From: CAYLPU01 sp964385635
GTDB taxonomy: Bacteria; Chloroflexota; Anaerolineae; B4-G1
NCBI GenBank assembly: GCA_964385635.1
Contig: CAYLPU010000047.1
Location: forward strand, 1 to 38,462
Length of the DNA: 38,462 nucleotides
Direction of reading: 5' to 3'
How positions within the stretch are numbered: the stretch's first letter is position 1; each line of letters begins with the position of its first letter. Of this stretch, positions 1 through 7,356 are shown in pieces. The translations under genes were made by a program, and so were the position numbers. The notes beneath the pieces were generated by a model. The model was not told the origin of the DNA. It did no database searches and worked only from the letters and a program-made list of their open reading frames with translations.

Positions 1-55
1 CCTGCCACGCCTGCCACGCCTGCCACGAGTACTCGCAGTGGAGTACTCGCAGTGG
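1..55. repeat. Two short tandem repeats at the window edge
   Basis: Three perfect copies of the 9-mer CCTGCCACG (1-27) are followed by two perfect copies of the 14-mer AGTACTCGCAGTGG (28-55). The second repeat runs directly into the integrase remnant, so that gene is joined to repeat DNA where its upstream part should be. The array may continue to the left of the window. Confidence 0.85.
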
Positions 56-335
56 CGGGCTGAGACTGATGGAGTGTATGCGGCTGCGAGTCGGCGACCT
101 GGACTTCCCTGACCGCCGAATCGTCGTGCGTGATAGCGAAGGAACTCAGGATCGAGTGACGGTGTTGCCTGACAGCGTCGTCTCCTCGCTGCAACAACAC
201 CTCCAGGGGGTCAAACGGTTGCACGACCAGGACCTGGCGGAAGGATTGGGCTGCGTGGAGGCGACGATGATTTACACCCACCTCCTCCGCCAGGGGAAGC
301 CTGTCGTCCGCAGCCCGTTGGACGATCCCCGCTGA
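54..335 (+). pseudogene. Integron-type tyrosine recombinase remnant, internally deleted
   Basis: The frame reads GGLRLMECMRLRVGDLDF, typical of the start of the catalytic domain of tyrosine recombinases, then LHDQDLAEGLG, then jumps to ATMIYTHLLRQGKPVVRSPLD, which matches the extreme C-terminus with the nucleophile Tyr (in YTH). About 100 residues that normally lie between, including the HxxR box, are missing. The N-terminal SAM-like domain is also missing, because the frame begins inside tandem repeats. The pattern 'LHxxDLAEG ... RSPLD' is known from integron integrases (IntI) more than from XerC/D. It cannot be active. Whether it belongs to the cassette-like array near 30-37 kb is inference only. 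Confidence 0.65.
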
Positions 336-394
336 GTCCGCTTCGTCGCGTCACACTGCTCCTCTGATTGCCCTCTCGTTCGAATCGCAATCGA

Positions 395-590
395 ATGATC
401 CCGATTGCAGACCCGTCGCCCTCCTGGCGCGATCCCACCCATCCCACCGCCCACGACCGCTTCCGTCACATCTTCCGCGACCACTGGCACACCTGGTGCG
501 ATCTGCGCCTCGAAGGCGAGGTTCCCGCAGACCAACGCGCCTACGTCCGCAAGACCATCCCGGCGACTTCCGCTCCTGTCGCCTGCTGCG
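395..590 (+). pseudogene. Possible transposase N-terminal relic
   Basis: From the ATG at 395 the frame gives about 50 residues (HDRFRHIFRDHWHTWCDLRL, then a PADQRAYVRKT stretch). This is the style of the region before the zinc-binding domain in some IS91-like transposases. After KTI the frame loses all resemblance to protein, and the expected Cys-rich motif is not found in any of the three frames downstream. I read it as a short decayed fragment. No ends or inverted repeats are visible. The assignment is from memory of the family and is weak. Confidence 0.25.
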
Positions 591-856
591 GGACGCGGTG
601 CGCCCGGGCTGCCGTTCCGCTCGTTTGCCCGCCTCAACGTCGAGACCCGGCCCTACATCAACTCGCGCCGCTCCTGATGGCGCTGCGGCTCAATCCGGTG
701 TTGCTTTCCTCACCCGCCGGTAGTATAATCAAACAAGGTGACTGCTCAGGGGTTGTAAAACCTGTTGTGGTTTGCACCCAATGCTCGGCCAAGACCAGCA
801 ACATTCCAGTACGCGACGGCGTAAATCTTTCGCCGCAATGGCGCAAAACTCACCCT

Positions 857-926
857 GTCACTCTGAGCGAAGCGAAGGGTCTCGACCACAGTATTTAAGG
901 AGATTCTTCGCTACGCTCAGAATGAC
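857..926. repeat. Imperfect palindromic dispersed repeat
   Basis: The left arm starts GTCACTCTGAGCGAAGCGAA and the right arm ends TTCGCTACGCTCAGAATGAC, which are near-perfect reverse complements separated by about 30 nt. This is a very common bacterial dispersed palindrome; translated, it gives the familiar spurious 'SERSEGS...LRMT' peptide. It is non-coding repeat DNA. Confidence 0.75.
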
Positions 927-1392
927 GGTCAACCGTCAGGGTGACTTTTGCGGTACTGCCTTTCGCCAGTTCGTGCTCGCCAGGGATCGCCAGATCCCGG
1001 CCTTGCGTGACGGAAATTGGCTGTGAAACGGCAAAAACGACGCTTCAGACGGCGATCTGACGATTCCCTGTGAGCAAAGAACTACCGAAGGATTTCCGCC
1101 GAGATATACTAGCGAGAGACCACCGCGTCAACGGATACAGACAAATCCGAAAATTCTGCAAATCCTGCTCTTGTATTGCTTATGACGACTCTTGCCCTGG
1201 GTAGTTACGCTTTCCTTTGATAGCGCAACAATCCGTTTGAACGGAGTACACGGGGACTGTCGTCCCCTTTGAGCGGAGTTTGACCTACGATTTCTCGAAG
1301 AGCCAGATAAGGTTGACGGGCCGCCTAGAATTGATAGGGAAACATGCGTGAAATTCGCCTGTTCGTGCCATTCGTGATAAAAGCCTGTGCGT
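927..1392. other. Non-coding stretch upstream of the ABC operon
   Basis: No convincing gene is seen on either strand. The stretch holds a small hairpin, GGGGAC-TGTC-GTCCCC (1252-1267), and short A/T-rich segments. It ends at the consensus promoter that drives the ABC transporter genes. Confidence 0.5.
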
Positions 1393-1422
1393 TTGACAAA
1401 AGTGCCCGGTAGCGAATATAAT
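1393..1422 (+). promoter_or_regulatory. Sigma-70 promoter of the ABC exporter operon
   Basis: A perfect -35 TTGACA (1393-1398) and a perfect -10 TATAAT (1417-1422) are separated by 18 bp. The ribosome-binding site AAAAGGAGG and the TTG start at 1455 follow within about 30 nt, so the 5' leader is short. Confidence 0.85.
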
Positions 1423-1454
1423 CCATCTCTGTACGCAGGCGAAAAGGAGGCCTG

Positions 1455-3212
1455 TTGGCCAAGCGAGAATTCAGGCTCGAAACCGAATACCGCTACAACC
1501 GTTCTGGGCCGGTGCGCTGGATCGTGTCCCACCTGCTGCGCTACCCGGTCTTTCCACTGGTGACGATCCTGGCAGCCACCCTCAACAATGTGTTCTACAG
1601 CACCATCCAGGTGCTTGTCGGGCGGGCGTTTGACCTGATCACCACGCCTGGCTGGGAAACGGCTGCGTTAGTCGGATTGGCGGCGGGGGCGCTGGGCTCG
1701 GCCGTGGGGCAGGGATTGATGGGCCTGGTACGTAACTACAGTGTGGAATTCCTGGCCCAACGGATCGAGCGGGACGGGCGCGATGAACTGTACGCCAGCC
1801 TGCTGGGCAAGAGCCAGACCTTTCACGGCCGGCAGCGGATCGGGGACATCATGGCCCGCGCCACCAACGACGTGCACATGCTCAACCTGATGCTCAGCCC
1901 CGGCCTGATGCTGATCGTCGACTCTGCTATGGCGACCGTCGTACCCATCGTCCTGATCGGCCGGCTCAACGTCCGGCTGTTGCTCGTCCCTTCTATCTTT
2001 GTCGTCCTGCTGGCGCTCACGGTGGCCGATTACAACCGGCGGCTCAAGCCGATCAGTATCGCCCGGCGGGAGCAGTTCGGGAAGATGAATGCGGGACTGG
2101 CGGAGGCCGTCGCCGGGATCGAGATCGTCAAAGCAAACGGTATGGAACGGCACGAGTGGAGCAGGTTTGCCCGGGACGCCCGCCTGTTCCGCGACTACTT
2201 CGTGCAACAGGGAGAGATCCAGGCCCGCTACCTGCCGATGTTGGTCTTCAGTCTGGCCTGGGCTGGCGGCTTGTTGCACGCGCTCCTGCTCTGGCGCGGT
2301 GGCACCATCACGCTGGGGGAAGTCGTGGCTTTTATGGGGTTGGTGGGCGCGCTTCGCTTTCCCACGTTTGTCTCCATCTTTTCCTTCAACCTGGTACAGT
2401 TAGGGATCGCCAGCGCCGAGCGGATTCTGGAATTGATCAACACGGAGACGGAACTGGACGAGAACGAGGCCGGTGTAGCCCAGCCGATCCGGGGCGAAGT
2501 GGTCTTTGAGGACGTCAGTTTTGGCTACGAAGAAGGCGTGCCTGTTCTGAAGGACATCAGTTTCACCGCCCGGCCGGGCGAGACGATAGCGATTGTGGGG
2601 CAGACCGGTTCTGGCAAGACCGCGCTCACCCAGTTGATCAACCGGATCTTCGACACGGATAGCGGATGGGTGCTGGTGGACAGTGTGGACGTGCGCGACT
2701 GGAGCCTGGAATCGCTCCGCTCGCAGATTTCGACCATCGAACAAGACGTGTTTCTCTTCTCCCGCACGTTGGCGGAGAACATCGCTTTTGGCTGCGCCGA
2801 TGCCACCCAGGAAACGATCGAGCAAGCGGCCCGCGAGGCGCAGGCACACGAATTCATCACCGGCTTTGGCGAGGGCTACGACACCGAGGTGGGCGAACGT
2901 GGCGTGACCCTTTCCGGTGGGGAGCGGCAGCGCATCGCTATTGCCCGTGCCTTCCTCACCGACCCGCGCATCCTGATTCTGGACGATAGCACCAGCGCCA
3001 TTGACAGCGAGACAGAGGACCAGATACAGCGGGCGATGAGGCGTATCAGCAGCCAGCGGACGACGTTTCTCATCACCCACCGGCTCAGCCAGATCCGCTG
3101 GGCCGACCGTATCCTGGTGCTGCGGCGCGGGGAGTTGGTGGACCAGGGGACGCACGAGGAGTTATTGGAGCGCAGCCCGGACTACCGCCGCATCTTTGCA
3201 CGTTATGATTAG
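1455..3212 (+). CDS. Heterodimeric ABC exporter subunit with degenerate catalytic site
   Basis: This 585-residue protein has an N-terminal six-helix ABC exporter membrane domain (about residues 20-330) and a C-terminal nucleotide-binding domain. Visible motifs are Walker A GQTGSGKT (382-389), signature LSGGE (486-490), Walker B ILILDD (506-511) and H-loop His542. The residue after the Walker B Asp is Asp511 instead of the catalytic Glu. That is the mark of the degenerate half in TM287/288-type heterodimers. The start is TTG at 1455, chosen because AAAAGGAGG lies just upstream and the protein opens naturally there. Its partner is the next gene. The substrate cannot be told from sequence; lipids, drugs or peptides are typical for the family. 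Confidence 0.93.
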   Translation: MAKREFRLETEYRYNRSGPVRWIVSHLLRYPVFPLVTILAATLNNVFYSTIQVLVGRAFDLITTPGWETAALVGLAAGALGSAVGQGLMGLVRNYSVEFLAQRIERDGRDELYASLLGKSQTFHGRQRIGDIMARATNDVHMLNLMLSPGLMLIVDSAMATVVPIVLIGRLNVRLLLVPSIFVVLLALTVADYNRRLKPISIARREQFGKMNAGLAEAVAGIEIVKANGMERHEWSRFARDARLFRDYFVQQGEIQARYLPMLVFSLAWAGGLLHALLLWRGGTITLGEVVAFMGLVGALRFPTFVSIFSFNLVQLGIASAERILELINTETELDENEAGVAQPIRGEVVFEDVSFGYEEGVPVLKDISFTARPGETIAIVGQTGSGKTALTQLINRIFDTDSGWVLVDSVDVRDWSLESLRSQISTIEQDVFLFSRTLAENIAFGCADATQETIEQAAREAQAHEFITGFGEGYDTEVGERGVTLSGGERQRIAIARAFLTDPRILILDDSTSAIDSETEDQIQRAMRRISSQRTTFLITHRLSQIRWADRILVLRRGELVDQGTHEELLERSPDYRRIFARYD

Positions 3213-3228
3213 GGTGTGTTTCAAATCA

Positions 3229-3291
3229 GTTGAGGAGCAGGCATCCCCAGATGCCGCCCCGGTCGCATCTGGGGATGCTCCCTCCTCTGTC
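3229..3291. other. Long hairpin between the two ABC genes
   Basis: A perfect 14-bp inverted repeat, GCATCCCCAGATGC / GCATCTGGGGATGC (3241-3254 and 3265-3278), has a 10-nt loop. The arms extend outward with a few mismatches (GAGGAG paired with CTCCTC). There is no T-run, so it is not a standard intrinsic terminator. It may set the relative amount of the two subunits by mRNA processing or partial termination; this is inference. Confidence 0.6.
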
Positions 3292-3406
3292 AACCGAAAT
3301 GCAATGCACCCTTATGATTAGCGAGTGGCGAAAGAGTAGTCTTGGTGGGATAGGTTGATCGAACATAGGGGCCGAGTGAAACGTGAAACGTGAGGCATGA
3401 AGCGTT

Positions 3407-5269
3407 ATGGGGTTTATTCTGGACGGCCTTGACAGCGAGGCTTATGACCGCACTTACAGCGACAGGGAACTGCTCGGCCGGATCATCGGGTACTTCGGGC
3501 CGCACGGCCGGCGGATGATCCTGGTCGCTGCCATGATCGCACTCGACTCGGTGGCCGGGGCTGGTGGGCTTATCCTCGTCTCCAATGCCATCGACATCGT
3601 GGCGCAGAACCCATCGGTCGAGGCCATGTTGCTCATGGCAGGCGGCGTGCTCCTGATGGGCGTGGCGGCCTGGACCTTCAACTACGTCCGCCAACTGTTC
3701 TCCTCCCGGGTCGTGGGGGACGTGGTGCTCAAGATCCGGGAAGATGTCTTCAATGCGACGATCAGGCACGACCTTTCTTTCTACGACGAGCACCCCTCGG
3801 GCAAAATCGTCAGCCGGGTCACGTCCGACACGCAGGACTTCTCCGAAGTTGTCACCCTGACCATAAACTTGCTCAGCCAGGTATTGCTGGTCGTTATCCT
3901 CTCGGTCTGGCTGTTCAGCATCAACGTCTGGCTCACGCTGCTGTTGTTGGGCATGACGCCGATCGCGGTGACGATTGCGCTCAGTTTCCGGCGCGTCGCC
4001 CGCAGGGTCACTCGACGCGCCCGCCGGGTGACGGCCAAGATCAACGCGCAGATCCAGGAATCGATCAGCGGGATCATGGTCGCCAAGAGTTTCCGGCAGG
4101 AGCGTGCCGTCTACGACGACTTTGCCACCACGAATGAGCAATCCTACCAGGTGGGGCTGCGCCGTGGCCTGACGCTCATGACCATCTTCCCGGTCATGGG
4201 TCTCGCCTCTGGTCTGGGGGTGGCCACGTTGATCTACGCCGGGGGATTGGCGACCGGTGAGGGGACGGTGAGCCCCGGTAACTGGTACCTGTTTATGCAG
4301 GCCGTGGGGTTCTACTGGTGGCCGCTTATGAACATCGCCTCGTTCTGGAGCCAGTTCCAGGATGGGTTGTCGGCCGCGGAACGGACGTTCGCGCTGGTTG
4401 ACGCCGAGCCAAAGGTGGTGCAGGAAGCAGCCGAACCGGTAGAGCGGCTTGAGGGCCGGGTAGCCTTTCGCGACCTCGTCTTCGCCTACATAGATGGGGA
4501 AGTTGTGCTGCCCGACTTCACGCTGGAAATTCGACCCAAAGAGACGTTGGCACTGGTGGGTCACACCGGTGCGGGCAAGAGCAGCGTGGCCCGGTTGGTC
4601 GCCCGTTTCTATGAGTTCCAGGAGGGACGGCTTCTGATTGACGGCCGGGACGTCCGCCGGCTGGACCTGCGTCAGTATCGCCGGCACATTGGCGTGGTTC
4701 CGCAGGAGCCGTTCCTGTTCTCTGGCACGGTGCGGGACAATATCCGCTACGGGTGGCCGGATGCGACCGAAGCGGAGGTGCGCGAAGCGGCGATGCGCAT
4801 CAGCAATGGGGACTGGCTGGCCGACCTGCCGGCTGGTCTGGATACCGGCGTGGGCGAGCGTGGTGGTAACCTCTCGATGGGACAGCGGCAACTGGTTGCC
4901 CTGGCACGGGTGCTGCTCAAGGATCCGGCTATCTTCATCCTGGACGAAGCGACCGCCAGCGTGGACCCCTTTACCGAGATGCAGATCCAGGAAGGGCTGG
5001 AGACGATCATGCGCGACCGGACTGCCATCGTCATCGCCCACCGGCTGTCTACTGTCAAGCATGCGGATCGGATTATCGTTATGGACCACGGCCGGATCGT
5101 CGAAGAAGGCACCCACGATGAACTGATGGCGCGAGGCGGCCACTACGCGGAATTGTACAACACGTACTTTCGACACCAGTCGCTAGATTACAGACCTCCA
5201 CCTTATGCCCAAGTAGACCACCTCGTATCCTCTATCGGCCCACGTACCGCCACGTCTAGTGAACCGTGA
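3407..5269 (+). CDS. Heterodimeric ABC exporter subunit with catalytic Glu
   Basis: This 620-residue protein has an ABC exporter membrane domain followed by an ATPase domain. Motifs are Walker A GHTGAGKS (385-392), signature LSMGQ (489-493), Walker B FILDE with Glu514, and H-loop His545. The signature is degenerate (M for G), while the catalytic Glu is intact. This complements the previous gene: its own Walker sites pair with the partner's good LSGGE to form the active site, while the partner's Asp511 pairs with LSMGQ to form the inactive site. The ATG at 3407 opens with MGFILDGLD, typical of this subfamily, though the ribosome-binding site is weak (GAGG at 3391-3394). The C-terminal 30 residues are Pro/Ser-rich and look dispensable. 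Confidence 0.93.
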   Translation: MGFILDGLDSEAYDRTYSDRELLGRIIGYFGPHGRRMILVAAMIALDSVAGAGGLILVSNAIDIVAQNPSVEAMLLMAGGVLLMGVAAWTFNYVRQLFSSRVVGDVVLKIREDVFNATIRHDLSFYDEHPSGKIVSRVTSDTQDFSEVVTLTINLLSQVLLVVILSVWLFSINVWLTLLLLGMTPIAVTIALSFRRVARRVTRRARRVTAKINAQIQESISGIMVAKSFRQERAVYDDFATTNEQSYQVGLRRGLTLMTIFPVMGLASGLGVATLIYAGGLATGEGTVSPGNWYLFMQAVGFYWWPLMNIASFWSQFQDGLSAAERTFALVDAEPKVVQEAAEPVERLEGRVAFRDLVFAYIDGEVVLPDFTLEIRPKETLALVGHTGAGKSSVARLVARFYEFQEGRLLIDGRDVRRLDLRQYRRHIGVVPQEPFLFSGTVRDNIRYGWPDATEAEVREAAMRISNGDWLADLPAGLDTGVGERGGNLSMGQRQLVALARVLLKDPAIFILDEATASVDPFTEMQIQEGLETIMRDRTAIVIAHRLSTVKHADRIIVMDHGRIVEEGTHDELMARGGHYAELYNTYFRHQSLDYRPPPYAQVDHLVSSIGPRTATSSEP

Positions 5270-5307
5270 TTGACAACTAGACCCAGCCCGTAGCTACTCG
5301 GCCGCTC

Positions 5308-5392
5308 GGCCTGGATTGTCAAAGCCAGGCCAGAAATGACCTAATCAGCGCGGATTTCGCTTGTTAAGCCGCTGGATTTGGCAATCCAGCGG
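5308..5392. other. Two hairpins downstream of the ABC operon
   Basis: The stem GGCCTGG/CCAGGCC (5308-5314, 5325-5331) is followed by the stem CCGCTGGATT/AATCCAGCGG with a 4-nt loop (5369-5378, 5383-5392). Neither is followed by a T-run. They may end the ABC mRNA or protect its 3' end. Confidence 0.4.
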
Positions 5393-5419
5393 GAGCAGGT
5401 GAGTAGTTTGACAATGTCA

Positions 5420-5517
5420 CGTTGGGCTCGGAGGGGGTCTGCGACCCCCCACTTGGGCCAACCACCAACGTGTGAGAGCCAGGAACGCGGGTCACAGACC
5501 CGCTTGGAGCCTCAACG
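5420..5517. repeat. Nested inverted-repeat element
   Basis: Two arms of about 31 bp (5420-5450 and 5487-5517) are imperfect reverse complements of each other. Each arm also folds on itself: GGGGGTC-TGC-GACCCCC (5433-5449) and GCGGGTC-ACA-GACCCGC (5487-5503). A palindromic MITE-like repeat is the simplest reading. It ends 20 bp before the -35 box of the next promoter. Confidence 0.6.
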
Positions 5518-5537
5518 AGCGGTGGGGCTGAAAGGTG

Positions 5538-5566
5538 TTGACTTGCGTGCAGATTTCTGCTATACT
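5538..5566 (+). promoter_or_regulatory. Sigma-70 promoter of the propeller lipoprotein
   Basis: TTGACT (5538-5543), a 17-bp spacer, then TATACT (5561-5566). Start of transcription would leave an untranslated leader of about 165 nt before the ATG at 5738. I could not assign that leader to a known riboswitch class. Confidence 0.8.
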
Positions 5567-5737
5567 GAATATGCGCCCAGGCAAACGAGAACGGTTCATA
5601 GTCTGCTGAGACCGGAGGCATTGGCCGAGGCAATAAGAGCGCCTTGGCGGTGAACATCGAAGTACCCCACAGAGTCCGCCGACCGTCAAGGTGTAAGCGG
5701 GCGTTTGTTGTTCAGGGGTATCACAGGGAGGTGAAAA

Positions 5738-6715
5738 ATGAAAAAGCTCAATCCACTGTTCCTTTTCGTGACTTTGCTCGCCTTGGTTGTGAGCGGCTGT
5801 GAGCCACCCGGGGGCCAACCGGCCGCGAATCCTGCGGCTGCCTGGGTGCTCTCGGAGGGTCGCTGGGAGTCCTACACCACGGATGCTGGTCTTCCAAGCA
5901 ATCGTATCACCGCCTTGGCCGTTGACGCCGAGGGGCACCTGTGGGTAGGGACCGACCGATACGGCGGCCGGCTCGATGATGGCACCTGGGTGGACATCGT
6001 TGCGATAGCCACGTTCGACATCGCTCTTGATGACGAGGGGCGCGTCTGGTTTCTTGACGGACAAGGTGTTGAGGTCTACGAGCAGGGAGCACTCACGACC
6101 CACGGCACGTATGGAGAGCTGAGTACTACTGGCGCAGACGCCATTCTGGTGGACAGCCAGGATCGCATCTGGGTGGGCCTATGGGGTGGCATCGCCCTGT
6201 CCGAGGGAGGTCAGTGGAGAAACATCGATACAACTGATCTCTTCGGCACACTCGTTTGGGACTTGGCCGAGGAACCATCTGGCGCGATCTGGGCGGTGGG
6301 AGAGGGAGGGTGTGCCCGGTTCGACGGTACGACGTGGAAATCCATGACGCCGCCGGATCAGCCAGCCAGCCTGACCATGAACTGCGTGGCAAGCGATCCG
6401 TCTGGTCGGGTCTGGCTCGGCGGAAAGCAGGTCGGTGCCTGGGTCTGGGACGGCGAGGGCTGGACCCAGTATACCTCAGCCGATGGGCTGGCTGGGGATA
6501 CGGTGTGGGCTATCGCGCTCGATGGCGCGAACCGTGTATGGTTGGGCACGAGCGGCGGACTGAGTGTTTTCGATGGTGAGACCTGGACGACCTACACGGT
6601 CGAGGACGGCCTGGTGCACAACGACGTCCGGGCTCTGGCGATCGTTGACGATGGTGTTTGGATCGGCACGTGGGGCGGGCTGAACCACCTGGTCTTCGCC
6701 AGCGGTTCCGAGTGA
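5738..6715 (+). CDS. Secreted beta-propeller lipoprotein (two-component-regulator propeller repeats)
   Basis: The 325-residue product begins with a lipoprotein signal peptide: charged MKK, a hydrophobic core and lipobox VVSGC with Cys21, so it should be lipid-anchored outside the membrane. The remainder is a run of about seven repeats of the type 'LPSNRITALAVDAEGHLWVGT', the propeller blade found in sensor domains of hybrid two-component regulators (Reg_prop). There is no kinase, transmembrane or DNA-binding part, so it is a free-standing propeller. A good ribosome-binding site (GGGAGGTG) lies 6 nt before the ATG, and its own promoter lies upstream. It probably binds a ligand or carbohydrate at the cell surface; the ligand is unknown. 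Confidence 0.85.
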   Translation: MKKLNPLFLFVTLLALVVSGCEPPGGQPAANPAAAWVLSEGRWESYTTDAGLPSNRITALAVDAEGHLWVGTDRYGGRLDDGTWVDIVAIATFDIALDDEGRVWFLDGQGVEVYEQGALTTHGTYGELSTTGADAILVDSQDRIWVGLWGGIALSEGGQWRNIDTTDLFGTLVWDLAEEPSGAIWAVGEGGCARFDGTTWKSMTPPDQPASLTMNCVASDPSGRVWLGGKQVGAWVWDGEGWTQYTSADGLAGDTVWAIALDGANRVWLGTSGGLSVFDGETWTTYTVEDGLVHNDVRALAIVDDGVWIGTWGGLNHLVFASGSE

Positions 6716-6875
6716 GAGCGGGGAACGCGTACCTGGGCACGGAGGCGGACCGAAGCCATACCACTATCCTGCTACCATCTGAGTGAGCGTGCTGAACCTC
6801 TGAGGGTCTTCCGGATTTCGCGGGGTAGATATGCTCAAAGGTCGGGCGCGGATTCTAATCATTTCTTGCCTTCCA

Positions 6876-6903
6876 TTGACGCTATGTAGACGGAAGTATG
6901 TTA
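6876..6903 (+). promoter_or_regulatory. Weak putative promoter of the 80-residue protein gene
   Basis: TTGACG (6876-6881), a 16-bp spacer, and TATGTT (6898-6903). The -35 is good and the -10 poor. The position, about 30 bp before the GTG start at 6931, is suitable. Confidence 0.35.
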
Positions 6904-6930
6904 CGATAGCGCGATGGATGAGGTGAGAAG

Positions 6931-7173
6931 GTGAGCATCAAACGACGGTTGGAACGATTGGTGGAAGCCCAGCAGACCCGGAGGCTCGCTGCGTTTGACC
7001 GCTTGCTGGAATTGCTCACGCCGGAAGAGGCGGAGGCGTTGGTGGCGACACTGGAGGCGGACCTGGCCGGCCGGCAGATTACGCCAGACATTGAGCAGCA
7101 GATGGATGTGGCCTTCGCCAGGGTGTGGACGGTGATGACGCCGGAGGAGTGGGCGCCCCTGGTCAGTAGATAG
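6931..7173 (+). CDS. Small charged helical protein, unknown function
   Basis: An 80-residue protein rich in Glu, Arg, Leu and Ala, predicted by eye to be almost all alpha-helix; it holds two 'LTPEEAEAL / MTPEEWAPL' style segments. I do not recognise the family. It starts at GTG 6931, because the nearby ATG at 6913 runs into a stop after six codons. A GAGAAG sequence just upstream may act as ribosome-binding site. It has no signal peptide or Cys. It lies between two secreted lipoproteins and is closed off downstream by a strong terminator, so it is probably a single-gene transcription unit. Confidence 0.6.
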   Translation: MSIKRRLERLVEAQQTRRLAAFDRLLELLTPEEAEALVATLEADLAGRQITPDIEQQMDVAFARVWTVMTPEEWAPLVSR

Positions 7174-7227
7174 GATGCCAAACGGGCCGAGCCGGCATAA
7201 CATGGCCTGAGATCATAGTCAAGCCAG

Positions 7228-7273
7228 GCGGCCTGCCTGCATCGTCAGCGAGACGGCAGGTAGGCCGCTTTTA
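7228..7273 (+). terminator. Rho-independent terminator
   Basis: A 13-bp GC-rich stem (7228-7240 pairing with 7256-7268, with one G-T pair) has a 15-nt loop and is followed directly by TTTTA. It ends the transcript of the small protein and insulates the vWA gene. Confidence 0.8.
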
Positions 7274-7356
7274 CGTTCTAGATAGGAACTTTTCGCCATC
7301 CCTCAGCGTCTTAAGAGCAGAGTGCCCAGATCATATTTCACGAGGAGGACAAAAAA

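Noticed and set aside
1..55. Short direct repeats as a possible CRISPR array
   Set aside because: Units are 9 and 14 bp in direct tandem without spacers.
361..400. GTTCGAATC resembling a tRNA T-loop
   Set aside because: No acceptor or anticodon stems could be formed around it. No tRNA or rRNA gene was seen elsewhere in the window.
368..898. A 176-codon plus-strand frame
   Set aside because: Only the first third looks protein-like; the remainder runs through non-coding DNA and the dispersed palindrome at 857-926.
3290..5176. Very long open frame on the minus strand opposite the second ABC gene
   Set aside because: It is the shadow of a high-GC coding sequence; the translation is rich in His, Arg and Pro with no domain, while the plus strand has a complete ABC subunit.
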